A DNA stretch of 64,000 nucleotides, taken from the NCBI RefSeq assembly GCF_002101295.1, contig NZ_CP020778.1, positions 1,095,001-1,159,000 on the forward strand, in the 5' to 3' direction. Below, piece after piece: positions 54,652 to 62,503 of this stretch. The translations under genes were made by a program, and so were the position numbers. The notes under the pieces were generated by a model, which was given only the letters and a program-made list of their open reading frames with translations, had not been told where the DNA came from and did not search any database. The first letter of the stretch is position 1. The number at the start of each line of letters is the position of its first letter. Origin of the DNA: Candidatus Pelagibacter sp. RS40. GTDB lineage: Bacteria > Pseudomonadota > Alphaproteobacteria > Pelagibacterales > Pelagibacteraceae.

Positions 54652-55656
54652 TTATTTTTGGTAATAATCTTTATACCATTTAATGAAACGAGTTATTCCT
54701 TCAACATAATTTATCTTAGGTTTATATTTTGTAATTTCATACAGAAGGCTGCTATCTGAAAGTGTTTCCTTTACATCACCTTTTTGTATAGGTAAAAAAT
54801 TTTTTTTTGCTTTCAGATTCAGAACTTTCTCTATAGCATTTATAAAATCTTTAAGAAGAATTTTATTTTGATTACCAATATTAACAATTCTAAAAGGAGC
54901 AACAGTCGAAATAGAATCATTCTTAATTTTTTTCTTTATTTTATTGTTGGGCAACTTATTTAATAAGAGTGTAATTGATTTTACAACATCATCTATGTAA
55001 GTAAAATCTCTGAACATAAGTCCATTATTATATACATCTATTTTTTTTTGATTAATGATGGATTGTGTAAATTTAAAATATGCCATGTCAGGTCTTCCCC
55101 AAGGCCCATATACTGTAAAGAATCTTAACATTGTAATAGGAATTTTCCAAAGGGATGAATAAGCGTGAGCTATACTTTCTGTAGATTTTTTTGTTGCTGC
55201 ATAAATACTTATTTGATCATCTACTTTATCTATTTCTTTAAATTTTTTTTTTTTACTTAATCCATAGACAGATGAACTTGATGCTATAAGTAAGTGTTTA
55301 ACCCTGGTATTTCTTGCTGCTTCAATTATATTGAAAGTTCCACTAATATTTGAGGACAGATATTTTTTTGGTGCTATTAAACTATACCTAACTCCTGCTT
55401 GTGCCGCTAAATGAAGTATAATTTCAGGTTTAAAATTTATGACCGTATTATTCACTTTTTTATAGTTTTCTAATTCTCCCTTAACAAAATTATATTTTTT
55501 GAATTTTTTTAGTATCTTATTTCGTTCATGTTTCAATTTAACATCATAATAGTTATTAATAGAATCATAACCAAGAATTGTATGTCCAGCTTTTAGAAGA
55601 CCATGTGCAATTGAAAAACCAATAAACCCTACACTACCTGTAATCAAAATTTTCAT
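54652..55656 (-). CDS. UDP-glucuronate 4-epimerase-like SDR
   Basis: A 334-residue extended SDR with MKILITGSVGFIGFSIAHGL, YDSINNYYDVKLKHERN (the GAE-type loop), LHLAAQAGVRYSL, the active-site ASSSSVYGLSKKKKF and YAATKKSTESIAHAYSSLW (Tyr-x3-Lys), then LRFFTVYGPWGRPDMAYFKF, the family hallmark. It would convert UDP-glucuronate to UDP-galacturonate for surface glycans. A 12-T run lies at 55253-55264. A perfect 19-base palindrome lies just before its start in the divergent intergenic region. No UDP-glucose dehydrogenase is seen nearby. Confidence 0.85.
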   Translation of the reverse strand: MKILITGSVGFIGFSIAHGLLKAGHTILGYDSINNYYDVKLKHERNKILKKFKKYNFVKGELENYKKVNNTVINFKPEIILHLAAQAGVRYSLIAPKKYLSSNISGTFNIIEAARNTRVKHLLIASSSSVYGLSKKKKFKEIDKVDDQISIYAATKKSTESIAHAYSSLWKIPITMLRFFTVYGPWGRPDMAYFKFTQSIINQKKIDVYNNGLMFRDFTYIDDVVKSITLLLNKLPNNKIKKKIKNDSISTVAPFRIVNIGNQNKILLKDFINAIEKVLNLKAKKNFLPIQKGDVKETLSDSSLLYEITKYKPKINYVEGITRFIKWYKDYYQK

Positions 55657-55680
55657 TCAAATAATATGTATATTAATTAA

Positions 55681-55699
55681 TATATTTCCAGGAAATATA
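55681..55699. promoter_or_regulatory. Perfect 19-base palindrome in a divergent intergenic region
   Basis: TATATTTCC, one A, GGAAATATA make a perfect 9-1-9 inverted repeat with two G/C pairs per side. It lies 25 bases before the epimerase start on the minus strand and 115 bases before the VCBS gene on the plus strand. A second, A/T-only palindrome (55669-55684) overlaps its left end. It could be an operator or a hairpin in the minus-strand leader; function is not known. Confidence 0.45.
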
Positions 55700-55813
55700 A
55701 AAGGAATTTAAGATAAATTCTTGTTAATAATATCCTAAATCGAAATAAACGTCTAAATATACAAATTGTAAATAAACAGTTTTAAATTCATAAAGATATT
55801 ATAATTATCAAAT

Positions 55814-57232
55814 ATGAGATATTTTTTAATTATTTTATTAATTATTATTCCTATCAAAGGACAAACTAAAGATTTTTTTTTGGATATTACAGATCAAATT
55901 CAAGACAATGAATTTAGACTTAGTTACGGTGTGTCAGTTACAGATGTAAATAAAGATAATAAATTTGATTTCGTTGTTACAGGTTTTGGATTTAAAAATT
56001 TAGCACTCACATATAAAGATGGAAAAATAGTTAATATCATAAATGAAGATATATTCACAGATCCGAGCAGAAGAACAATTGGTGTTGCAGCGTGTGATAT
56101 TGACAAAGATGGTTATGAAGAAATTTATTTTTTAAATACTGATACTTATAGCGGAGATAAAATTTACTCTGACAGACTTTTAGATTTAAATAAAGATAAA
56201 TTTATAGATTTATTTGAAATAAAAAAAAATAAAGCTGATTTAAATTTAACAGCTGGAAGATCAGTCGTTTGTGTTGATAGAAAGGGTAATGGTCAATATG
56301 GTATATATGTTGCAAATTATGGAGGCCCCACAAGGTTTTATGAAAAAGTTAACAACAAAATAAATGACCAGGCAGCAAAACTAGGACTTAATAAAATAAC
56401 TGGTGGAAGAGCAATAGTGTCGGGACATATATTATCGGATCAATCAGATATTTTTGCAGCAAACGAGAGAGGTGATAATTTTTTATATTATAATGTTAAT
56501 GGATCATTTACTGATGTAGCAAAAGATTACAAGGTAGAAGATAGATATGAAAACGGAAGAGGAACTGCTTTAAGTGATATTCTTTACAGAGGAAGACTGG
56601 ATATTTTGACATCTAATTGGGATGGAAATCATAGAGCCTATGTTCTTGATGGTGACAAGTTTAAAGACATCGCGCAACCTCCATATAGCAATCCAACGAA
56701 AATAAGAACTGTCATATCAGCAGATTTTGATAATGATGGTTATGATGAAATATTTATGAACAATATTGGAGAGCCAAATAAATTATTTAAGATATTAGAG
56801 GATGGTAAATTTAAAGAAATTAAAATTAAAAACGGTTTAGAAACTTTAGGATTGGGAACTGGTGCTGCTGTTGCAGATATTGATGGGGACGGAATTTTAG
56901 AATTATTAGTATCTCATGGTGAAACAGGGTTGCAGCCAATTACATTTTATAAAGCTGATATTAATGATTTTAATTATTTAAGAATAAAACCTTTAAATAA
57001 ATATGGAGCACCTGCTAGAGGATCAACAGTTACGTTAAAAAGCAATAAAAGAATTCATTCAAAAACTATTGATGCTGGATCAGGATATCTTTGTCAGATG
57101 GAACCAGTAGCTCATTATGGAATTAGAGAGAATGAAAAAGACATTAAAGTTGAGATTAAATGGACTAATGGATCAAAAAGTACTTTAAATATTGAAGATT
57201 TGAATAAAACTTACGAGGTTAAACAAAATTAG
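55814..57232 (+). CDS. Secreted VCBS/FG-GAP protein with ASPIC/UnbV domain (CRTAC1-like)
   Basis: A 472-residue exported protein with a short signal peptide (MRYFLIILLIIIPIKGQTKD). The body is a beta-propeller of VCBS-type repeats with Ca-binding loops, seen as DVNKDNKFDFVV, DIDKDGYEEIYF, DFDNDGYDEIFM and DIDGDGILELLV. The C-terminal 90 residues match ASPIC/UnbV: NDFNYLRIKPLNKYGAPARG followed by STVTLKS and the QMEPVAHYGI block, with VEIKWTNGS. Such proteins are extracellular or periplasmic; ligand and role are unknown. It has the intergenic palindrome upstream, and a 47-residue ORF and a Cys-rich protein gene follow on the same strand. Confidence 0.87.
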   Translation: MRYFLIILLIIIPIKGQTKDFFLDITDQIQDNEFRLSYGVSVTDVNKDNKFDFVVTGFGFKNLALTYKDGKIVNIINEDIFTDPSRRTIGVAACDIDKDGYEEIYFLNTDTYSGDKIYSDRLLDLNKDKFIDLFEIKKNKADLNLTAGRSVVCVDRKGNGQYGIYVANYGGPTRFYEKVNNKINDQAAKLGLNKITGGRAIVSGHILSDQSDIFAANERGDNFLYYNVNGSFTDVAKDYKVEDRYENGRGTALSDILYRGRLDILTSNWDGNHRAYVLDGDKFKDIAQPPYSNPTKIRTVISADFDNDGYDEIFMNNIGEPNKLFKILEDGKFKEIKIKNGLETLGLGTGAAVADIDGDGILELLVSHGETGLQPITFYKADINDFNYLRIKPLNKYGAPARGSTVTLKSNKRIHSKTIDAGSGYLCQMEPVAHYGIRENEKDIKVEIKWTNGSKSTLNIEDLNKTYEVKQN

Positions 57233-57293
57233 TACGACAATAGTACCCATCTATAATTATTGAATAATAATAATACGCTTTTATATAAATCTT

Positions 57294-57437
57294 ATGACCA
57301 TGTGTTCACTTACAATAATTTTTGGATTGTTAGCAGGATTGTTGATTTTTGCTTTTAGAAAACCTTCTAAAGAGGAAATTTCAAAATTTAAAAGCAAAAA
57401 ACAAGACCAAATAAATTGGTCTAACATGGGTTTCTAA
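57294..57437 (+). CDS. 47-residue single-span membrane protein (hypothetical)
   Basis: A frame from ATG 57294 (a second ATG is at 57300) to TAA 57435-57437. The product has one hydrophobic helix near the N-terminus (IIFGLLAGLLIFAF) and a charged C-terminal tail, KPSKEEISKFKSKKQDQINW. The pattern, a small inner-membrane peptide with a basic tail, is plausible as a real gene, and it lies 12 bases before the Cys-rich secreted protein gene on the same strand. Because it is short, it may be spurious; conservation in relatives would decide. I do not recognise a family. Confidence 0.5.
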   Translation: MTMCSLTIIFGLLAGLLIFAFRKPSKEEISKFKSKKQDQINWSNMGF

Positions 57438-57449
57438 GACCAAATTTAG

Positions 57450-58148
57450 ATGAAAATAAGTAATAGTTTTAAATTTTTTGCTTTTTTTATTTTGATATTA
57501 TTTTCAATAAACAATCTAAATGCAGCAGAAAAAAACTACTATCAAGATATATTAAATGATTGGAATAAAATATTTCCTGACAAAAATAGAAATGCTGCTG
57601 GACCAAAATTTTTTAAATATATTTTAGATAAAGATATTACTTACAAGGATTTTGTAGAATATAATAAATTATATTGTGCAGTATCAGGGTCATTAATAAG
57701 CCCTAAATCGACACCTGAATTTGTATTCGTAAAAGAAAATGTGACGGAAAAGAAAATATGTGGAGCATATTATAGATGTTGTATTCCATGTAGCTGTGAT
57801 TTGATGAAATATTCAAAAACTCAGAAAATGAAATATAAATTTACGGATATTGAAAAAGAATTTTATGTATTAACAATTGATAATCCGTGTGGAAAGAAAG
57901 ATTTTCCTATTCAAGTAAATAAGAATTATTTTTGTAATGGTGATAATCTTGATAAGTCACAAGTAAGTGTCTTAGATAATAAATTAGTAATTGGTTACTT
58001 ACATGAAAGTAGGCCGTGCTTATCTACCGATTTAGATTATATTAATACACACCAAGTAACTGGTAAGTTTTGTGAGTTCAGAAATAACACTCCATTGGAT
58101 CAATTAAAATCAGGAATGGGTGATATCTTCATAAAACTTGCAAGATAA
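57450..58148 (+). CDS. Secreted Cys-rich protein, unknown function
   Basis: A 232-residue protein with a signal peptide (about residues 1-25, ending LNAAEKN). The mature part has ten or more cysteines, several in clusters: RCCIPCSCDLMKYSKTQKMK near the middle, then TIDNPCGKKDFP, YFCNGDN and SRPCLS. Disulfide-bonded or metal-binding folding in the periplasm is likely. It follows the small membrane ORF by 12 bases and precedes tRNA-Met by 32 bases. I do not recognise a family, and the Cys-rich core is unusual for this otherwise Cys-poor proteome (inference). Confidence 0.8.
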   Translation: MKISNSFKFFAFFILILFSINNLNAAEKNYYQDILNDWNKIFPDKNRNAAGPKFFKYILDKDITYKDFVEYNKLYCAVSGSLISPKSTPEFVFVKENVTEKKICGAYYRCCIPCSCDLMKYSKTQKMKYKFTDIEKEFYVLTIDNPCGKKDFPIQVNKNYFCNGDNLDKSQVSVLDNKLVIGYLHESRPCLSTDLDYINTHQVTGKFCEFRNNTPLDQLKSGMGDIFIKLAR

Positions 58149-58180
58149 TTTTTTAATTTGTATAAGAACATTTAATTTAT

Positions 58181-58257
58181 GGCGGGGTAGCTCAGTTGGT
58201 TAGAGCGCGGGACTCATAAGCCCGAGGTCAGTGGTTCGATCCCACTTCCCGCTACCA
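58181..58257 (+). tRNA. tRNA-Met (CAT anticodon)
   Basis: A 77-base tRNA including encoded CCA. The acceptor stem is GGCGGGG with TCCCGCT (G-T pairs at both ends), the D arm is GCTCAGTTGGTTAGAGC, the anticodon loop is CTCATAA with CAT, and the T arm is GTGGTTCGATCCCAC. The paired first base and TAGCTCAG D arm look like an elongator rather than initiator tRNA; an Ile2 type (lysidine-modified CAT) cannot be excluded from the sequence. Position 31-39 in the anticodon stem is an A-G mismatch. Its end is one base from the apt stop codon. Confidence 0.95.
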
Positions 58258-58258
58258 T

Positions 58259-58786
58259 TCAATGACCAGGAAATTCAATTAAATTTTCAACTTTATAATT
58301 TTTTTTGATTAATTTTTCACATCCACCAAGATCAAATAAATTAATTACAAAGATGAATGCAGCAACTTTTCCTTTTGAGATTTCAACTAACTTTGCTGCA
58401 GCTTCTGCAGTACCTCCTGTAGCAATTAAATCATCAATTATTAGGACATTATCTTTTTCATTAATTGAGTCTTTATGCACTTCAATTGTTGCTGTTCCAT
58501 ATTCAAGTTCAAAATTAACAGAATATACATCAGCAGGTAATTTATTTTTTTTACGTAACATGATGAATGGTTTCTTTAAAAGATATGAAACTGCAGAAGC
58601 AAAAACAAATCCTCTTGATTCAATAGCAGCTATCTTATCAACTTTATATTTTTTCGATCTTTCAATTATTTGGTTTACAGTCTCTTCAAATGCTTTTTCA
58701 TTTTTAATCAGAGTTGTAATGTCTCTAAATAAAATGCCTTTTTTAGGATAGTCAGGTATTGACCTAATATATTCTTTTAAATCCAT
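58259..58786 (-). CDS. apt: Adenine phosphoribosyltransferase
   Basis: Apt turns adenine and PRPP into AMP. The 175-residue protein has YIRSIPDYPKKGILFRDITT, IAAIESRGFVFASAVSYLL and LRKKNKLPADVYSVNFELEY, then the PRPP-binding VLIIDDLIATGGTAEAAAKL (about residues 114-133). It is convergent with tRNA-Met and divergent from mtnP (40-base gap). Since MtnP releases adenine from methylthioadenosine, the neighbouring placement lets one region recycle both halves of MTA. Confidence 0.95.
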   Translation of the reverse strand: MDLKEYIRSIPDYPKKGILFRDITTLIKNEKAFEETVNQIIERSKKYKVDKIAAIESRGFVFASAVSYLLKKPFIMLRKKNKLPADVYSVNFELEYGTATIEVHKDSINEKDNVLIIDDLIATGGTAEAAAKLVEISKGKVAAFIFVINLFDLGGCEKLIKKNYKVENLIEFPGH

Positions 58787-58826
58787 ATTACTTAATTATA
58801 ACTATTAAATAATTAATTTTTTAAAT

Positions 58827-59705
58827 ATGGCAAATAATAAATTAGCTATAATCGGTGGAAGTGGTCTCTATGACGTAGAAGAATTTAAGAATAGGGAAAT
58901 GTTGAGTATAGACACAGCTTGGGGAAAGCCGTCAGATCAAATTTTAAAAACAAAATATAATAACAATGAGGTATATTTTTTACCTCGTCACGGAAGAGGT
59001 CACTTTATATCCCCATCAAAAATAAATTTTAGAGCCAATATAGATGCATTAAAACAACTTGGTGTTACAGATATTGTATCCATTTCTGCAGTAGGATCTT
59101 TGAAAGAAGATCATTCTCCAGGTAAATTTGTAATAGTTGATCAATTTATAGACAGAACATTTGCAAGAAATAAAACTTTTTTTGATGATGAAATAGTAGC
59201 CCACGTATCAATGGCCCATCCAACTTCAAATGGTTTAATGAATGCATGTGAGGAAGCAATTAAATCAGAAAATATTAATTATCAAAGAGGTGGAATTTAT
59301 GTAGTAATGGAGGGCCCACAATTTTCCACATTAGCAGAGTCTAACTTATATAGATCATGGAAAGCTGATGTGATTGGAATGACAAACATGCCCGAAGCAA
59401 AACTCGCAAGAGAAGCTGAAATAAGATATGCCTCTGTGTCAATGGTAACAGATTATGATTGTTGGCATCCAGATCATGAAAATGTCGATGTCCAACAGGT
59501 AATTAAAGTTCTTTTAGATAATGCTGCAAAAGCCAAAAATATGATTAAAAATTTGATCAAAAATTTTGAAAATCACATTGATCCAAATGATCCAACTAAT
59601 AATTGTTTAGATGTTGCAATTATTACCGCTCCTGAAAAGAGATCCCAAAAAACAATTAAAAAACTGAAGTATATCGCTGGAAGAGTATTAAATAATGAGA
59701 ATTGA
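58827..59705 (+). CDS. mtnP: S-methyl-5'-thioadenosine phosphorylase
   Basis: MtnP phosphorolyses methylthioadenosine to adenine and methylthioribose-1-phosphate. The 292-residue sequence has IIGGSGLYDVEEF at the N-terminus, FLPRHGRGHFISPSKINFRA, SAVGSLKEDHSPG, then VVMEGPQFSTLAES and DVIGMTNMPEAKLAREAEI with YASVSMVTDYDCWH. These are the MTAP-type blocks, including the GMTNMPEA active-site element. Its stop overlaps the mtnA start by 11 bases, so both are translated together. MTA comes mainly from spermidine synthesis by SpeDE in this same run. Confidence 0.95.
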   Translation: MANNKLAIIGGSGLYDVEEFKNREMLSIDTAWGKPSDQILKTKYNNNEVYFLPRHGRGHFISPSKINFRANIDALKQLGVTDIVSISAVGSLKEDHSPGKFVIVDQFIDRTFARNKTFFDDEIVAHVSMAHPTSNGLMNACEEAIKSENINYQRGGIYVVMEGPQFSTLAESNLYRSWKADVIGMTNMPEAKLAREAEIRYASVSMVTDYDCWHPDHENVDVQQVIKVLLDNAAKAKNMIKNLIKNFENHIDPNDPTNNCLDVAIITAPEKRSQKTIKKLKYIAGRVLNNEN

Positions 59706-60771
59706 GGGAAAGAATTATAAAACTATCTGGTTTGATCAAAATTCAAAAAATGTCAAAATAATTGATCAGACAAAATTACCTCATGAATTTATTATTAAAA
59801 ATTTAGAGACTGTTGATGATGCGATTAATGCAATAAAAGTTATGGAGGTAAGAGGGGCTCCGTTAATTGGAGCCACAGCAGCATTTGGTATTGTTTTAGC
59901 TATTAAAGAAAATAATGATTTAAATTTTATAAAAAAAAGTGCTGAAGATTTAGTTAAAGCAAGACCTACTGCAATTAATCTTCAATGGGCCGTTCATAGA
60001 ATGAACAACAAAATCTCTATGATTAAATCTGAAAATCTATTTGATGTTGCTTTAAAAGAAGCCGAGTTAATTTGTGGTGAAGATGAAACATTTTGTGAGG
60101 AGATAGGAAAAAATGGTCTCAAGTTAATAGAGGAAATTTATAATAAAAAAAAAAGCACTATAAATATACTAACACATTGTAATGCCGGGTGGTTAGCAAC
60201 GATTAATTGGGGTACGGCTACATCTCCAATATACCATGCACATAAAAAAGGTATTCCAATTCATATTTGGGTAGATGAGACGAGACCCAGAAATCAAGGT
60301 GCAAATTTAACCTCATACGAACTTAATGAGGAAGAAATACCAAACACAATTATTGCAGATAATACTGGAGGAATTTTAATGCAAAGAGGACAGGTCGATA
60401 TGTGTATTGTTGGCACTGATAGAACATTATCCAATGGAGATGTCTGTAATAAAATCGGAACCTACCTTAAAGCACTTGCAGCAAAAGATAATAATGTCCC
60501 TTTCTACGTTGCATTACCTAGCTCAACAATTGATTGGAATTTAAAAAATTCTGAGGATATTCCAATTGAAGAGAGAGATCCTAACGAGCTTTCACATATA
60601 GATGGAATTATAGGAGATAAAAAAGTCGATGGAATTCAAATTTATCCTAAAAAAAGTAAAGCATTAAATTTAGCTTTCGATGTAACACCAGCAAAATATG
60701 TTACTGCTTTAATTACAGAGCGAGGAATATGTGAAGCATCTGAAGATGGACTTAAAAGATTATTTAAATGA
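59695..60771 (+). CDS. mtnA: S-methyl-5-thioribose-1-phosphate isomerase
   Basis: MtnA converts methylthioribose-1-phosphate to methylthioribulose-1-phosphate. The 358-residue protein has VRGAPLIGATAAFGIVLAIK, then LTHCNAGWLATINWGTATSP with the catalytic Cys162 and DNTGGILMQRGQVDMCIVGT followed by DR (Asp242 is the second catalytic residue), then NGDVCNKIGTYLKALAAKDN. These are the expected sites. It overlaps mtnP by 11 bases and the aldolase gene by four, which argues for a tight pathway unit. Confidence 0.95.
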   Translation: MRIEGKNYKTIWFDQNSKNVKIIDQTKLPHEFIIKNLETVDDAINAIKVMEVRGAPLIGATAAFGIVLAIKENNDLNFIKKSAEDLVKARPTAINLQWAVHRMNNKISMIKSENLFDVALKEAELICGEDETFCEEIGKNGLKLIEEIYNKKKSTINILTHCNAGWLATINWGTATSPIYHAHKKGIPIHIWVDETRPRNQGANLTSYELNEEEIPNTIIADNTGGILMQRGQVDMCIVGTDRTLSNGDVCNKIGTYLKALAAKDNNVPFYVALPSSTIDWNLKNSEDIPIEERDPNELSHIDGIIGDKKVDGIQIYPKKSKALNLAFDVTPAKYVTALITERGICEASEDGLKRLFK

Positions 60772-61400
60772 ACAAGTTAAAGTCAGAAATCATTAAATTT
60801 TCAAAGTTGTTAAATAGCAGAAAATTATCAGCTCTCAGATCTGGTAATATCTCAGTAAGGTTTAAAAAAGGTTTTTTTATTACACCTTCTGGAAAGAAAT
60901 ATTCATCTCTTAAAAACAAAGATATTGTTTATGTAAGTTTAAATGGAAAATTTGATAAAAAATTAGGAATACCATCTTCTGAGTGGAAATTTCATCAAGA
61001 TATTTATTTAAAAAAAGAGGAAGCTAATGCAATAGTGCATTCACATTCAACTAATGCCACTGCATTATCAGTTCATAAAAAATCAATTCCAGCTTTTCAT
61101 TATATGGTAGCTTTAGCAGGTGGAAATGACATCAAATGTGCAAACTATGCAACCTATGGTACCAGAAAGCTTTCAGTAAATATTTTAAAAGCATTAAAAA
61201 ATAGAAAAGCATGTTTGATTTCAAATCACGGTCAAATTGCATATGATGATAATTTATCCAAAGCTTTTGAATTAGCTGAAGAGGTTGAAAATCTCTCTTT
61301 GCAGTATATAACGGCACTCAAGATTGGTAAGCCAAAGATTCTTTCAAATGTCGAAATGAATAAAGTGTTGGCAAAGGCTAAAAATTATAAGAGAGGATAA
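60768..61400 (+). CDS. Class II (FucA-like) aldolase, probable methylthioribulose-1-phosphate aldolase
   Basis: A 210-residue zinc aldolase closely patterned on fuculose-1-phosphate aldolase: SGNISVRFKKGFFITPSGKK, SSEWKFHQDIY with Glu72, the His91 and His93 ligands in VHSHST, IPAFHYMVALAGGNDIKCAN and ISNHGQIAYD with His154. E. coli FucA has Glu73, His92, His94 and His155, an exact one-residue offset. Because it follows mtnA with a four-base overlap, the likely substrate is methylthioribulose-1-phosphate, giving dihydroxyacetone phosphate and a methylthio-aldehyde (the Ald2 or DHAP shunt known from other bacteria). A MtnB-type dehydratase is the alternative, but mtnC, mtnD and mtnE are absent here. 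Confidence 0.85.
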   Translation: MNKLKSEIIKFSKLLNSRKLSALRSGNISVRFKKGFFITPSGKKYSSLKNKDIVYVSLNGKFDKKLGIPSSEWKFHQDIYLKKEEANAIVHSHSTNATALSVHKKSIPAFHYMVALAGGNDIKCANYATYGTRKLSVNILKALKNRKACLISNHGQIAYDDNLSKAFELAEEVENLSLQYITALKIGKPKILSNVEMNKVLAKAKNYKRG

Positions 61401-61403
61401 TTT

Positions 61404-62444
61404 ATGACTAAAGTAGGAGAACACATTACTTTAGATATAATTGGTACAAATAAAGAGTACGAACCTGCTTTTTTTGAAAAATTAGTTTATAAAATAGCAA
61501 AGGTTGCAAAAGTAACAGTTTTAGAAATTTCAAAATATAAATTTGAACCTCAAGGCTTTACACTTGTAGCACTTCTCGCCGAAAGCCATATAAGTTTTCA
61601 CACTTTTCCAGAAAAAGGTATAATTAGTTTTGATTTCTTTACTTGTGGAAAAGTTTCACCCTCTGTTGCATTGAAAATCATTAAAGAAGAAATTCAACAC
61701 ACGAATATAATTAAAAAAGAATTCAATAGAGATACAATTGATCTTTATCACGATAACTATAGCTCACCTGGTTTAAACAAAGCATATGTAGTTAATAAAG
61801 TTTTAGAAAATTTTAAATCTAAAGTTGGTCAATATATTGAAATTCTTGATTTGGAACAATTTGGAAAAGCACTCTTTATTGATAACGAAATACAAGTAGC
61901 TGAAAGTGATGAGCATCTTTACAGCTCAACATTTGTTAACTCTGGCCTTAAATTGAACTCTAAAAAAGAAAAAGCTGCAATTATTGGTGGAGGAGATGGT
62001 GGAGTTGCAAGAGAATGTATTTCACAAAACTTTGGTTTTATAGATTGGTTTGAATTAGATCCTGAGGTAGTTGATGTATGCGATAAACATTTAAGTAAAA
62101 TAGGTGAAAAGGCTACTGAAAAAAATTCAGTAAAGTGTGTATGGGGAGATGCTTTTGAAAGTATAAAATCTGTTAAAGATGATACTTACGATCAAATATT
62201 TGTTGATTTAAATGATGATCAATTTTGTATAGATCTTGCAGCAAAAAATATGGAATCTTTAGTGAGAATATTAAAACCTAAAGGAGTTATTACAGCGCAG
62301 GTTGGAAGCCAAGATAAAAAACCAAAACAAGTTGATAGTTGGTTAAATGTTTTTAATGAGAATTTTGGAAATACACAACTTTCAAGAGTTTATATCCCAA
62401 GTTTTGATTGTGCTTGGAACTTTTCGTCATCAATAAATCATTAA
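61404..62444 (+). CDS. S-adenosylmethionine decarboxylase-spermidine synthase fusion
   Basis: A 346-residue fusion. Residues 1 to about 115 are SpeD, with the processing site LLAESHISFHTFPE; Glu60-Ser61 would be cleaved and Ser61 turned into the pyruvoyl group. After a short linker, a SpeE domain (about 120-346) has ALFIDNEIQVAESDEHLYSS, AIIGGGDGGVARECISQN and FVDLNDDQFCIDL. So one chain makes decarboxylated SAM and transfers the aminopropyl group to putrescine or a related diamine, releasing MTA. It follows the aldolase by three bases and closes the MTA unit. The C-terminal region is shorter than in long SpeE forms, but the SAM-binding motifs are complete. Confidence 0.92.
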   Translation: MTKVGEHITLDIIGTNKEYEPAFFEKLVYKIAKVAKVTVLEISKYKFEPQGFTLVALLAESHISFHTFPEKGIISFDFFTCGKVSPSVALKIIKEEIQHTNIIKKEFNRDTIDLYHDNYSSPGLNKAYVVNKVLENFKSKVGQYIEILDLEQFGKALFIDNEIQVAESDEHLYSSTFVNSGLKLNSKKEKAAIIGGGDGGVARECISQNFGFIDWFELDPEVVDVCDKHLSKIGEKATEKNSVKCVWGDAFESIKSVKDDTYDQIFVDLNDDQFCIDLAAKNMESLVRILKPKGVITAQVGSQDKKPKQVDSWLNVFNENFGNTQLSRVYIPSFDCAWNFSSSINH

Positions 62445-62503
62445 TTTTTCTTTTTAAATATCAATAATTGTGAAATAATAAATTTTATTATTTTGGAGGA
62501 AAA

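Noticed and set aside
58181-58257. tRNA-Met as an integration site for an island
   Set aside because: No integrase gene, direct repeat of the tRNA end, or foreign-looking block follows it; both sides are ordinary genes.
62473-62493. A/T-only 10-1-10 inverted repeat before the amino-acid binding protein as an operator
   Set aside because: Such palindromes arise easily in this composition, and there is no second copy or known motif.
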